Positions 17,389-26,206 of a DNA stretch of 64,000 nucleotides are shown here, one piece after another. Each line of letters starts with the position of its first letter. The first letter of the stretch is position 1. The notes beneath the pieces are model-generated. The model had not been told where the DNA came from, did not search any database, and saw only the letters and a list, made by a program, of their open reading frames with translations. The translations under genes were made by a program, and so were the position numbers. Source of the stretch: Neobacillus niacini. GTDB lineage: Bacteria; Bacillota; Bacilli; Bacillales; Cytobacillaceae. The stretch is taken from contig NZ_JAMBOB010000003.1 in the NCBI RefSeq assembly GCF_023715415.1, positions 248,001 through 312,000 of the forward strand, in the 5' to 3' direction.

Positions 17389-18033
17389 ATGAGTGCACCT
17401 ATGTTTTATGAGCTTCGCCGGCCAAAAGAGATCAAACCCGATAAGAATTATCCTGCGTTGTTTATTATGCATGGAATAGGCAGTAATGAACAAAACATGC
17501 TGTCGTTGGTGAACGGCTTAGAAGAAAATTTCTACATTTTTAGTATTCGTGGTCATCTCTCACAGCCTCCAGGCTATGCTTACTTCACGATTCAAGGCTA
17601 TGGAAAACCACACCGTGAAGTGTTTGATGAAGGTGTAAGTAAGCTGACAAGCTTTATTGACTATGTTTGCGAACAGTATCCGCTAGATACAGCTCAATTA
17701 TACTTGTTAGGATTTAGCCAAGGTGCGATTTTAGCGATGACGCTTGGATTGACGTTAGGAAGTAAAATAAAAGGCATTGTTGCCTTAAGTGGTTACATTC
17801 CTGCTTTTGTAAAAGAAGAATATCCAATCAAGTCTGTGGATGAGGTATCCTTATTTATTTCACATGGAGAAATGGATCAAGTTCTTCCTTTTGAATGGGG
17901 AGTCGCAAATAACGAATATTTCCGTCAATTAGGTGCAAAAGTTACTTTTAACACGTATCCAGAAGGTCATAGTGTTTCATTACAAAACCTGCAAGATTTT
18001 ACAAACTGGTTATTACAAAATATAAAAAACTAA
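17389..18033 (+). CDS. alpha/beta-hydrolase, carboxylesterase (MhqD-like)
   Basis: Carboxylesterase/phospholipase-family hydrolase of 214 residues. The nucleophile elbow is GFSQGA near residue 110; Asp (HGEMDQVLP) and His (PEGHSVS) complete the triad. Relatives include B. subtilis MhqD, induced by quinones. It is followed by a DoxX protein and a LigB-type dioxygenase with short gaps, a set that recalls the MhqR regulon genes for aromatic electrophile tolerance. ATG 17389 is chosen, with AAAGGA ending 9 bases before it; ATG 17380 overlaps that site. Confidence 0.85.
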   Translation: MSAPMFYELRRPKEIKPDKNYPALFIMHGIGSNEQNMLSLVNGLEENFYIFSIRGHLSQPPGYAYFTIQGYGKPHREVFDEGVSKLTSFIDYVCEQYPLDTAQLYLLGFSQGAILAMTLGLTLGSKIKGIVALSGYIPAFVKEEYPIKSVDEVSLFISHGEMDQVLPFEWGVANNEYFRQLGAKVTFNTYPEGHSVSLQNLQDFTNWLLQNIKN

Positions 18034-18055
18034 TTTATTTAAGGAGAGGTAGAAA

Positions 18056-18478
18056 ATGATGAAGAAATTTGAAGCAAGTACATTAATTTTACGTTTAGTA
18101 TTAGGGGTTACGTTTTTTGTCCATGGTTTAGTGAAATTCCAAGGCGGAATTGAAAATATCGTTGGCTGGTTTGAAATGATTGGGCTGCCAGGTACACTTG
18201 CATATGTAGTAGCAATAGTAGAAATGGTCGGAGGACTTGCATTACTGGTTGGTTTAGGAAGCAGAATTGTATCAGCTTTATTGGTTTTATTAATGATTGG
18301 AGCAATTGTCAAAGGGAAATTAGCTGTTGGCTTCTTAGGTAACGGTCAAGGTGCTGGCTGGGAATTAGATTTAGCTTTACTTGTTATGGCATTATTCATT
18401 GCAATTAATGATAGTAAAATGTTTGCTTTAGATAAAGTTCTTTTCAAAGGTCAGAAAAACGAAGCACAATCACTTTAG
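18056..18478 (+). CDS. DoxX-family membrane protein (MhqP-like)
   Basis: Four-helix membrane protein of 140 residues: LRLVLGVTFFVHGLVKF, YVVAIVEMVGGLALLVGLG, VSALLVLLMIGAIVKG and a last helix near residues 105-122. DoxX proteins such as B. subtilis MhqP are linked to quinone and thiol stress, but the reaction is not settled. It lies between the esterase and the dioxygenase, 22 and 19 bases from them, clearly one operon. Start ATG 18056 follows AAGGAGAGG. Confidence 0.88.
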   Translation: MMKKFEASTLILRLVLGVTFFVHGLVKFQGGIENIVGWFEMIGLPGTLAYVVAIVEMVGGLALLVGLGSRIVSALLVLLMIGAIVKGKLAVGFLGNGQGAGWELDLALLVMALFIAINDSKMFALDKVLFKGQKNEAQSL

Positions 18479-18497
18479 TATAGGAGGGGTTCATACA

Positions 18498-19277
18498 ATG
18501 ATGCCATCACTCTTTATCGCTCATGGTGCACCACTGCTTGCCATTGAAAACAATGAGTATACTCAGTTTGTAAATCAATTGGGCAAGTCTTTGCTACGAC
18601 CAAAAGCAATTGTCTTATTTTCAGCCCATTGGGAGTCTAATGCACAAAAGGTAAGTGAAGTAGATCAATATGACACCATTTATGATTTCGGTGGATTCGA
18701 CCCAGCGCTATATACCATAAAATATCCCGCTAAAGGTTCACAGGAAATCTCAAATGAAATAATTGATGTATTTAAAGAAAATGGTATTCCCTTTGATGTA
18801 GAAACGAAACGCGGCTTGGATCATGGTGCGTGGGTTGTACTTCGCCTGCTTTACCCAAATGCGGATGTTCCTGTCATTGCGATGTCAGTTAATCCTAGGC
18901 TTACTCCAGAAGAACAATACAAGATTGGTAAATCCCTTGCAGCATTACGTGCTGATGACGTATTAATCATTGGAAGCGGAGGAACAGTTCATAATTTGAG
19001 AGCGGTGAATTTTGCAGACAATGGACAAATTGATCAATGGGCACTAGAGTTTGATGATTGGTTAGCCCATCATCTTCATACGTGGGACACGGATTCATTG
19101 TTTAAGTATGACTCTCTTGCTCCGAATGCACAATTTGCTGTCCCTCCATATGGAAATGAACACTTCGTTCCGATTTTTTACGCTATGGGAGCAGCAGATG
19201 ATAATAAACAAGCAAAGCTATTACATCGTAGTTTCAGATATGGGAACTTAAGTCATAGCGTATGGCAATTTGGATGA
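18498..19277 (+). CDS. class III extradiol dioxygenase (LigB/DODA family)
   Basis: The 259-residue protein belongs to the LigB superfamily that includes YgiD/4,5-DOPA dioxygenase. Metal-ligand candidates are His in FIAHGAP (near 10), SAHWES (near 42), the RGLDHGAWV region (near 110) and GGTVHNLR (near 165). It probably opens catechol- or hydroquinone-like rings using a divalent metal. Position at the end of the esterase-DoxX operon suggests detoxification of aromatic electrophiles rather than growth. A perfect terminator follows. Confidence 0.87.
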   Translation: MMPSLFIAHGAPLLAIENNEYTQFVNQLGKSLLRPKAIVLFSAHWESNAQKVSEVDQYDTIYDFGGFDPALYTIKYPAKGSQEISNEIIDVFKENGIPFDVETKRGLDHGAWVVLRLLYPNADVPVIAMSVNPRLTPEEQYKIGKSLAALRADDVLIIGSGGTVHNLRAVNFADNGQIDQWALEFDDWLAHHLHTWDTDSLFKYDSLAPNAQFAVPPYGNEHFVPIFYAMGAADDNKQAKLLHRSFRYGNLSHSVWQFG

Positions 19278-19285
19278 TAGCCAAA

Positions 19286-19317
19286 AATAACACTAACTCA
19301 GCGTTAGTGTTATTTTT
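19286..19317 (+). terminator. intrinsic terminator after the dioxygenase operon
   Basis: AATAACACTAAC (19286-19297) pairs perfectly with GTTAGTGTTATT (19303-19314), followed by a T-run. Confidence 0.9.
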
Positions 19318-19423
19318 TAATAAGTTAGAATAATTCTTATCAATTGAAAAATATGTAGGATTATTGATATAATAATTCGGTTATTAATATAAGTAATGTA
19401 TAAAAGTTAATAAGGTGGTAAAT

Positions 19424-20371
19424 ATGAATCAAGAATTTAGAGTGTTATTGTATTATAAATATGTCACAATAGAAAATCCTGAAGAAGTGCAACAAGAGCA
19501 TCTTGAGTTTTGTAATGAGTTAGGTCTAAAGGGCCGGATTATTATAGCAGCAGAAGGTATTAACGGTACGGTTTCAGGCACACCTGAGCAAACCGACGCC
19601 TATATGAAATGGATGGATGAGCACCCTCTATTTGCAGGTACTATCTTTAAAATTGATGAAGCAACTGAGCATGCTTTCAAAAAAATGCGTGTTCGTCTTC
19701 GACCAGAGCTTGTTACCTTACGACTAGAAGATGATGTAGATCCTCATGTTACGACAGGAAAGCATTTAAAGCCGAAAGAGTTTTTCGAAGCTATGCAAAG
19801 AGAAGATACTGTAGTAATTGATGCTCGAAATGATTATGAATATGATTTAGGTCATTTTAGGGGTGCTGTACGCCCAGATATTTTAAATTTCCGTGATCTT
19901 CCAGATTGGATTAGAGAAAATAAGCAAGAATTCGAAGGGAAAAAAATTCTTACCTATTGCACAGGCGGCATTCGTTGTGAAAAATTTTCAGGCTGGCTCC
20001 TAAATGAAGGCTTTGAAGATGTATCACAATTAGAAGGCGGAATTGTAACGTACGGAAAAGACCCTGAAGTTAAGGGTGAATTATGGGATGGACAGCTTTA
20101 TGTGTTTGATGAGCGTATAAGTGTTCCTGTTAACCAAAAGGAGCATGTGGTGGTCGGTAAGGATTATTTCACCGGTGAGCCTTGTGAGCGTTATGTAAAC
20201 TGTGCAAACCCTGAATGTAACAAAAAGATTCTATGTTCTGAGGAAAACGAACACCGTCATTTACGGAGCTGTTCACATGAATGTAGAAAACATCCACGTA
20301 ATCGTTATGTTGCTCAACATGGATTAACGGAAAAAGAAGTTAATGAAAGATTACTGAACCTACAAGCATAA
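19424..20371 (+). CDS. trhO: rhodanese-type tRNA uridine(34) hydroxylase
   Basis: TrhO (YceA/B. subtilis YbfQ family) makes 5-hydroxyuridine at tRNA position 34 using oxygen. The 315-residue product has an N-terminal acylphosphatase-like region ([15 protein letters not shown]), a rhodanese domain with catalytic loop [13 protein letters not shown] near residue 180, and a cysteine-rich C-terminus ([15 protein letters not shown]). Length is normal. ATG 19424 has AAGGTGG just upstream; GTG 19415 lies within that site. It is monocistronic, with terminators on both sides. Confidence 0.93.
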   Translation: MNQEFRVLLYYKYVTIENPEEVQQEHLEFCNELGLKGRIIIAAEGINGTVSGTPEQTDAYMKWMDEHPLFAGTIFKIDEATEHAFKKMRVRLRPELVTLRLEDDVDPHVTTGKHLKPKEFFEAMQREDTVVIDARNDYEYDLGHFRGAVRPDILNFRDLPDWIRENKQEFEGKKILTYCTGGIRCEKFSGWLLNEGFEDVSQLEGGIVTYGKDPEVKGELWDGQLYVFDERISVPVNQKEHVVVGKDYFTGEPCERYVNCANPECNKKILCSEENEHRHLRSCSHECRKHPRNRYVAQHGLTEKEVNERLLNLQA

Positions 20372-20374
20372 AAG

Positions 20375-20412
20375 AAAGGCTGCATACTCAATTTAAGAGT
20401 GTACAGCCTTTT
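20375..20412. terminator. bidirectional terminator between trhO and the GH18 gene
   Basis: AAAGGCTG-ATACTC pairs with GAGTGT-CAGCCTTT with one mismatch on each strand. T-runs are present in both directions, suiting the convergent neighbours. Confidence 0.8.
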
Positions 20413-20413
20413 A

Positions 20414-21565
20414 CTATTTCTTTGCAAGAACATCACTTGTTTTTGAAAGTTCATCAAATATCACGGTTGTTAAGCTATGAGCACCCTTGCTGTCATGGCC
20501 AGCTTCCCACAGCATCATCCCGCCAAAGCCATGACCGAGTGCTAAATTAGTTTTCTTTTTAATTGTTTCAACACCATTATAATGATAAGTTGTTCCGTTC
20601 ATAGTCACCGTATCATTCGCAGCATTTGCTGGATCACTGTTGATAATCGCTGCATAAGAAACCTGCTTGATAGAAGGGTCTTCAGGCTGAGCATAAAAAG
20701 GGACACCTAAAACAAGCTTTTCTTTCGGCAGATTGTTTTGATCAAACAAATTAGCCCAATAGTTTACGATTTTCTCCGTAAACGGGTAAGGAGATAAATT
20801 GGCAGCATTATAACCGCCATCCCACTGACCATCATAAGCCATGATATTGACATGATCGACATAGTGAAAAGTAGAAGGTTCATAAACGACAAAGCCCATT
20901 TCGGTGCCTGTCACCGCATGAATTTTGGCATAGACTGCAATTGATAGTTCTTTACCTCTTGGATGAAGCTGATCGCTTAGTTCCTTGGCAAATGCTGCCA
21001 AGTTTGCTGCATCTGCTTTTGAACGAGGATGTTCAAAATCGATATCGATACCGTCTAGATGTTCACGGTCTACCATACTAGCAAGTTCATTTACTAGTTT
21101 TGTTCGAGAATCAGGATTACTGATGGCTGCTTTAAATGGCTCATAGGATTCCCCGCCATTAATATGAAACCAGCCGCCAACTGCTAAGATTACTTTTGTA
21201 TTGTGTTTATTAGCTTCCTTAACCATGGCTCGTAAATTATTGATGGCTGAATCACCATTAAGCAATATCCCACCATCTGGTGTTGGATGAGCAAACGAGA
21301 AGATTGCGTGTGTTAATTTGGAATAATCAACGACATTGGGATCACGAAAATCCTGTACATAACCCAATAACACTTTAGATTCCTCTATACTCTCCTCTGG
21401 AATGGCTTTTTGTTCGAGGTTTTTATTTGATTCTGAAGCTTTATCTATTTTAAGCTTTTTCGACGCTTGTTCTGTATTATTTTTTGAATATAAGACTCCT
21501 GTAAATATGCCCCCTGTAAAGGTAAGTAAGATGACTAGGGCTAGGAGGATTTTGCTTTTCTTCAT
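20414..21565 (-). CDS. secreted or membrane-anchored GH18 glycoside hydrolase
   Basis: The 383-residue product has an N-terminal hydrophobic segment (residues 5-27, signal peptide or anchor), a polar linker of about 30 residues and a GH18 barrel starting at VLLGYVQDFRD. The catalytic motif DGIDIDFEHP contains the acid Glu. GH18 enzymes cut chitin or peptidoglycan-like glycans; here chitinase or cell-wall/spore hydrolase activity are both possible. No LysM or chitin-binding module is seen. Start ATG 21565 is preceded by GGGAGGAAT. It runs against most nearby genes. Confidence 0.87.
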   Translation of the reverse strand: MKKSKILLALVILLTFTGGIFTGVLYSKNNTEQASKKLKIDKASESNKNLEQKAIPEESIEESKVLLGYVQDFRDPNVVDYSKLTHAIFSFAHPTPDGGILLNGDSAINNLRAMVKEANKHNTKVILAVGGWFHINGGESYEPFKAAISNPDSRTKLVNELASMVDREHLDGIDIDFEHPRSKADAANLAAFAKELSDQLHPRGKELSIAVYAKIHAVTGTEMGFVVYEPSTFHYVDHVNIMAYDGQWDGGYNAANLSPYPFTEKIVNYWANLFDQNNLPKEKLVLGVPFYAQPEDPSIKQVSYAAIINSDPANAANDTVTMNGTTYHYNGVETIKKKTNLALGHGFGGMMLWEAGHDSKGAHSLTTVIFDELSKTSDVLAKK

Positions 21566-21746
21566 AGATTTTATTCCTCCCTATTATTCTCTGACTATAA
21601 AATTGTATCAAAAAATGAGAGGGAGGAGAGATGGTAATATCCGCCTTGCAAATATATGGTAAACTTGAGACCATATTTATTGTTAATTAAGCTCAAATAT
21701 TGTCTAATGGTAGTAAGACTTCTAGTGTAAAGGAGATTCACTTTTC

Positions 21747-22844
21747 GTGTGGGCTATTGGAATAGGAATTATCTTACTATATAATTTATTTATCTTTTAT
21801 ATTGGATACAATATTTGGGTTTGGTTAAAAAACATTAGTGGTGACCGAAAGAGTATAAAAATAATATTCTGGGTTGTCCTCGTTATTTTTGCGTATTCTT
21901 TTGTTTTTTCACGCTGGTTAGATGAGAGTTTATTTTTCACTTGGCTGGGTGCAGCGTGGCTGTCGTTATTCTACTTTTTAATCCTGCTGCTGCCTTTAGC
22001 TAATTTAGCCGTTTTTTTAAGAAGATTTACAAAAATACAGAAGGAAAAGTTTGTTAAAAGGACTGGATACACCGTACTTATTGTGGTTATTTGCTCTTTC
22101 TTTTTCGGAATGTTTAATGCTTACAGTCCTAAAGAGAAAACATATCAGATTACGATTCCGAAACAGGTAGAAGGAAAACAAAACCTGAAAATTATTATGG
22201 CTTCTGATATGCATTTTGGAGATTTATCCGGCAACGGACAGGCAAAAAAATTAGTTGAGTATATAAATTCACAGAAACCTGATTTAGTCCTCTTTCCAGG
22301 GGATATTATTGATGACGATATCACACCTTTTCTAGAGGAAGGTATTCCAGATATTCTAAAACAAATTGAAGCGCCGGTGTATGCTTCGTTAGGAAATCAT
22401 GATCGTGATGATGTGGATTTAGTTAAAATCTTTAATAACAGTGGAATGAAGGTTTTAGATGACGAGGTATTGTACCTTCCTGAGGGAATTACCCTTGTGG
22501 GAAGGAAAGACCGAGGATATCAGGATGTTGTTAGAGCGGAGCTTTCCACATTAATGAAGCAGGTCGATGTTAAGAAACCCGTTTTACTTCTAGAACACCA
22601 GCCTTATGATTTAGATATCGCTGAAAAAAATGGAGTGGATCTGATTCTATCTGGCCACACACATCGAGGACAGGTTGCACCAGGAAACTTGATTACGAAC
22701 ATGATATTTGAAAATGATTTTGGCTATCTGAAAAAAGGGGAACTGCAATCAATTGTTTCATCGGGTTATGGTGTATGGGGACTGCCACTGCGAATCGGAA
22801 CACGTTCAGAAATCGTCCAAATCGATGTTACGTTTAAACCATAA
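21747..22844 (+). CDS. membrane-anchored metallophosphoesterase
   Basis: The first 130 residues hold about four transmembrane segments. The rest is a calcineurin-type phosphoesterase with the motifs SDMHFGD, PGDIIDDD, GNHDRDD and GHTHRGQ, all metal-binding residues intact. Total 365 residues. Similar proteins (B. subtilis YkoQ/YkuE relatives) are thought to act on lipid or cell-wall phosphates at the outer membrane face; the substrate is unknown. The start is GTG 21747 with AAAGGAG at 21729-21735. It is monocistronic with a strong terminator. Confidence 0.87.
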   Translation: MWAIGIGIILLYNLFIFYIGYNIWVWLKNISGDRKSIKIIFWVVLVIFAYSFVFSRWLDESLFFTWLGAAWLSLFYFLILLLPLANLAVFLRRFTKIQKEKFVKRTGYTVLIVVICSFFFGMFNAYSPKEKTYQITIPKQVEGKQNLKIIMASDMHFGDLSGNGQAKKLVEYINSQKPDLVLFPGDIIDDDITPFLEEGIPDILKQIEAPVYASLGNHDRDDVDLVKIFNNSGMKVLDDEVLYLPEGITLVGRKDRGYQDVVRAELSTLMKQVDVKKPVLLLEHQPYDLDIAEKNGVDLILSGHTHRGQVAPGNLITNMIFENDFGYLKKGELQSIVSSGYGVWGLPLRIGTRSEIVQIDVTFKP

Positions 22845-22847
22845 TAA

Positions 22848-22894
22848 AACAAGAAAAAATCCAGCTGAAATCAGTTGGATTTTTTCTTGTTTAT
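22848..22894. terminator. intrinsic terminator after the metallophosphoesterase gene
   Basis: AAACAAGAAAAAATCCA at 22848-22864 pairs with TGGATTTTTTCTTGTTT at 22878-22894. The symmetric A/T tracts would allow use in both directions. Confidence 0.88.
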
Positions 22895-22947
22895 TAAATT
22901 GATAACAGATTGTCAGTGTTTTTTTATAATAAATTGAATACTATTAA

Positions 22948-22989
22948 TTGATGATTGTATATTGTAACTCAATAATGTAAGCGCTTTAT
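22948..22989 (+). promoter_or_regulatory. promoter with overlapping cre site upstream of phhB-phhA
   Basis: TTGATG (22948-22953), a 17-base spacer and AATAAT (22971-22976) resemble a sigma-A promoter. TGTAAGCGCTTTAT (22976-22989), starting at the end of the -10, matches the CcpA cre core with two mismatches near its 3' end. Catabolite repression of phenylalanine use is inferred. Confidence 0.5.
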
Positions 22990-23010
22990 TTATGTGAAGG
23001 AGTGAAGAAA

Positions 23011-23307
23011 GTGGATAAACTAACGACTTCTGAGGTTCAGGAAAAGTTATCTTCCGTTCCTGAATGGAGATTAGCCGATGAGAAATGGATTGAACGAAAG
23101 TATCGTTTTCGTGACTATTTAAAAGGAATTGATTTTGTCCAGCAAATCGCAAATCTATCAGAGCAGGTAAACCACCATCCATTTATTTCAATCGACTATA
23201 AGGTCGTAACAGTAAGAATTTCTTCATGGAATGCAAGGGGTTTAACAGCTTTGGATTTTGATTTAGCAACAAAATATGATGAGTTTTATTTACGATTGAA
23301 AGGTTAA
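23011..23307 (+). CDS. phhB: pterin-4a-carbinolamine dehydratase
   Basis: PhhB recycles the pterin cofactor used by phenylalanine hydroxylase by dehydrating 4a-hydroxytetrahydropterin. The 98-residue protein has the active-site signature [16 protein letters not shown] and the C-terminal [14 protein letters not shown] typical of the DCoH fold. The hydroxylase gene starts 27 bases downstream, so substrate logic and location agree. GTG 23011 is chosen because GAAGGAG lies 8 bases upstream; GTG 23002 overlaps that site. Confidence 0.93.
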   Translation: MDKLTTSEVQEKLSSVPEWRLADEKWIERKYRFRDYLKGIDFVQQIANLSEQVNHHPFISIDYKVVTVRISSWNARGLTALDFDLATKYDEFYLRLKG

Positions 23308-23334
23308 TTATTCTTCTAAGGGAGAGATTTCTAA

Positions 23335-25062
23335 ATGGGAGAAGTAAAGAAAGTTCCGAGACACTTACAAAAATATGTGGTTGATCAGCAATATGAAAAA
23401 TACACACCCATTGATCATGCTGTTTGGCGGTATGTGATGAGACAAAACCATAACTATTTAAAAGATACGGCCCATCAAGCGTATGTTGGCGGCTTAACGT
23501 CATCTGGGATATCCGTTGAGAAAATTCCAAATGTTACAGATATGAACAAAGCGCTGATGCCCTTTGGATGGGGAGCAGCGAATATTGATGGTTTTATCCC
23601 AGGTGTTATTTTCTTCGACTTTCAAGCACATGGTATCCTACCAATTGCCTCAGATATTCGTAAACTAGAAAATATTCAATATACACCAGCACCAGATATC
23701 ATTCATGAAGCTGCAGGGCATGCACCCATCCTTTGCGAAGAAAAGTTCTCTGAGTATGTGAAGTTATTTGGACAAATTGGTTCAAAAGCATTGGCTACAA
23801 GTGAAGAACATGAGTTGTTTGAAGCTGTCCGAACCTATTCCAATTTATTAGAAAGTGGAAAAGCGACAAAGACTGAAATTGAGGCAGCTAAAGCTAATTT
23901 TGAAGACAAACAGGCAGCTGTAACCGAATTATCAGAAGCGGAACAAATTTCTCGTTTATATTGGTGGACGGTTGAATACGGCCTAATTGGCAGTGTAGGT
24001 CAGCCACAAATTTATGGCGCAGGATTGTTATCTTCTGTATCGGAAGGAAGAAATAGTTTAACAGATTCTGTTAAGAAAATTCCTTTCGACTTGCAAACGG
24101 TGATTGAAACCGGCTTTGATATTACTAAACCACAGCCACAGCTTTTTGTATGTGACAGCTTTGGTCAATTAATACATGCTGTAAATGAATTTTCGAAAAC
24201 TATGGCATTTAAGGTTGGTGGAACAAAAGGTTTAAATAAAGCACTTCGATCGAATCATACGGCTACAATGGAGTATAGCTCAGGGCTGCAGCTCACCGGA
24301 ACATTACGTAACATCATCAAGGATGAAAATGGTGAAGCGATTTACATCCAAACAGAAGGACCTTCAGCCCTGGCGTATCAAGATACCGAATTGTCTGGTC
24401 ATGGAAAAACGGCACATCAGGACGGTTTTGGAGCACCAATTGGAAAAATAGCAAACAGCCTTATTCCACTAGAGGAGCTTTCTGATGAGGAACTTAAATC
24501 AATTGGAATAGAGATAGGAAAAGAAGCTGCTATTGTGTATGAGAGTGGAGTTAAGGTAACTGGGACTCCGCAGTACTTCCATCGGAAAGATGGGAACCTG
24601 CTGCTGATATCGCTGAAAGATTGTACGGTTTCATATTCAAATCAAACCTTATATCATCCTGATTGGGGCACATATGATTTGGCAGTTGGAGATAGAATTA
24701 CCTCTGTTTTCGCAGGTGCGGCAGACTCTGAACAATTTTATGCGGATTTAGAGGAAGTTGAAACGAAAAACCTTGTAAAAAAGGAATTATCTCCGTTAGA
24801 ACTGTTGTATGGGAAAGTTAGAGATATCCGAGAAAACAAAGTAAATAACATAGACGCCGTGCTGGAAGAAGTGATTGGAAAATTAACCACAGAGTTTAAG
24901 AAGGATTGGCTATTAAGAATCGAGATAATGGAATTACTCGTAAAACAAAATCTACTGCCTGAAAAACAGGTGTTGCTTAAAAAACAGCTAGAGGATATAA
25001 AGCTATTACACGAAGAATATCCGGTATTAATCGAAAGAGGGCTTATGTTGACAGCCAAATAG
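23335..25062 (+). CDS. phhA: phenylalanine 4-monooxygenase with long C-terminal extension
   Basis: Iron- and pterin-dependent aromatic amino acid hydroxylase converting phenylalanine to tyrosine. The iron ligands are His124 and His129 (DIIHEAAGHAP) and Glu214 (WWTVEYGLIG). The catalytic domain occupies about residues 1-330, covering nearly the whole length of a typical bacterial PhhA. A further 245 residues follow, with no ACT-type regulatory signature at the N-terminus; the extension is partly predicted beta-rich and then helical and lysine-rich. Similar long forms are known in Bacillaceae, but the extension's role is not known to me. Operon with phhB and a terminator downstream. Confidence 0.92.
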   Translation: MGEVKKVPRHLQKYVVDQQYEKYTPIDHAVWRYVMRQNHNYLKDTAHQAYVGGLTSSGISVEKIPNVTDMNKALMPFGWGAANIDGFIPGVIFFDFQAHGILPIASDIRKLENIQYTPAPDIIHEAAGHAPILCEEKFSEYVKLFGQIGSKALATSEEHELFEAVRTYSNLLESGKATKTEIEAAKANFEDKQAAVTELSEAEQISRLYWWTVEYGLIGSVGQPQIYGAGLLSSVSEGRNSLTDSVKKIPFDLQTVIETGFDITKPQPQLFVCDSFGQLIHAVNEFSKTMAFKVGGTKGLNKALRSNHTATMEYSSGLQLTGTLRNIIKDENGEAIYIQTEGPSALAYQDTELSGHGKTAHQDGFGAPIGKIANSLIPLEELSDEELKSIGIEIGKEAAIVYESGVKVTGTPQYFHRKDGNLLLISLKDCTVSYSNQTLYHPDWGTYDLAVGDRITSVFAGAADSEQFYADLEEVETKNLVKKELSPLELLYGKVRDIRENKVNNIDAVLEEVIGKLTTEFKKDWLLRIEIMELLVKQNLLPEKQVLLKKQLEDIKLLHEEYPVLIERGLMLTAK

Positions 25063-25068
25063 GTGCGA

Positions 25069-25091
25069 GGTCAGTGGTACACTGGCCTTTT
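25069..25091 (+). terminator. short intrinsic terminator after phhA
   Basis: GGTCAGTG (25069-25076) pairs with CACTGGCC (25080-25087), one T-G wobble, then TTTT. Nothing else is recognised in the 220 bases between phhA and the patatin gene. Confidence 0.65.
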
Positions 25092-25283
25092 GTATTGACC
25101 TATTCTATCGGTTAAAGTTCTAGAAACTTTCTTCAAGCTGTGGGGTCAGTGATATCAGCGAATGCCCAAACAAAGGAAACACTAAATATTATTAAAGTGG
25201 AAATATAAAAGATGACATGTGATAAGTGGAGTGAAGGAAGGGCAAACTGAAGTAAAAAGAAGGTTAAATTTAGGTGAATTGTA

Positions 25284-26195
25284 ATGAAATTACTATGTAT
25301 AGATGGTGGTGGAATTCGAGGGATTTTTGCCATAGCCATTTTACAAGCATTGGAAGAAGAAGTGGGGTACCCTGTTGGTGAACTGTTTGATGTAGTGGCC
25401 GGTACCAGTACAGGTGCAATCATCGCTGCTTCTGTTTCACTAAATAAGAACATGAAAGAAGTATATGCAAGTTACAAACACTATGGTGATAAGATCTTTA
25501 CTAGACAGGCAAAAGTAGGTCTTTTCAAAAGTGTCTATAGTGACCGATCGCTCAGACATCTTTTAAAAACTGCATTTGGTGAAGTGGAAATGAAGGATAT
25601 TCGAAAACCACTACTCATTCCAGCAGTAGATATTACACATGGGAAACCATTTATTCACCGTTCAAACTATGGACATCCTGAAACGGAAGATTTGTCCATA
25701 AAACTTTGGGATGCAGTCCTTTCATCGTGCTCAGCACCTGTTTATTTTCCTCCAAACAAAATAGGTGATCAATATTTATCAATTGATGGTGGACTTTGGG
25801 CGAATAATCCTTCATTGGTCGGACTAACAGAAGCCATTCACTTTTTCCAAAAAGGAATGACAGAAATCAATATCCTTTCACTTGGAACCGGGTTACAGAA
25901 TATTGATTTTGCGAATGACAAGGATAAGTATTGGGGGATTAATCAATGGCTGCCATTTCATATCCCTTCGATGAAGGTAACACCGAAGCTTCTGGATTTG
26001 GCTCTACATTTGTCTTCAGAGTCTGTATCCTATCATTGTCAGTTACTTCTTAGGCATCAATACCTGCGTATAAATGAAGAGTTAGGTGAGGAAGTACCTT
26101 TTGATGAGATAAAATATATGGACGTACTTAGTGAGCTAGGAAGAAGTGTTTTTCAAAAGCAGAAAGGTGAAATTCTTTCGTTTATAAGAAAGTAG
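25284..26195 (+). CDS. patatin-like phospholipase
   Basis: Patatin-fold lipid acyl hydrolase of 303 residues. The oxyanion motif DGGGIRGIF is at residues 7-15, the nucleophile GTSTGA near 41-46 and the catalytic Asp in DGGLWANNP near 172. It is close in layout to stand-alone bacterial patatins and to CapV-type effectors, but no nucleotide cyclase lies nearby. It is followed after 11 bases by nrnB, suggesting one transcript. It is probably a cytoplasmic or membrane-surface phospholipase; the start is ATG 25284 with only a weak upstream ribosome site. Confidence 0.88.
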   Translation: MKLLCIDGGGIRGIFAIAILQALEEEVGYPVGELFDVVAGTSTGAIIAASVSLNKNMKEVYASYKHYGDKIFTRQAKVGLFKSVYSDRSLRHLLKTAFGEVEMKDIRKPLLIPAVDITHGKPFIHRSNYGHPETEDLSIKLWDAVLSSCSAPVYFPPNKIGDQYLSIDGGLWANNPSLVGLTEAIHFFQKGMTEINILSLGTGLQNIDFANDKDKYWGINQWLPFHIPSMKVTPKLLDLALHLSSESVSYHCQLLLRHQYLRINEELGEEVPFDEIKYMDVLSELGRSVFQKQKGEILSFIRK

Positions 26196-26206
26196 AGGTG
26201 AAGGTC

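Noticed and set aside
25284..26195. CBASS system with patatin effector
   Set aside because: No CD-NTase, Cap2/Cap3 or HORMA/TRIP13-like genes are found on either side; only the effector-like fold is present.
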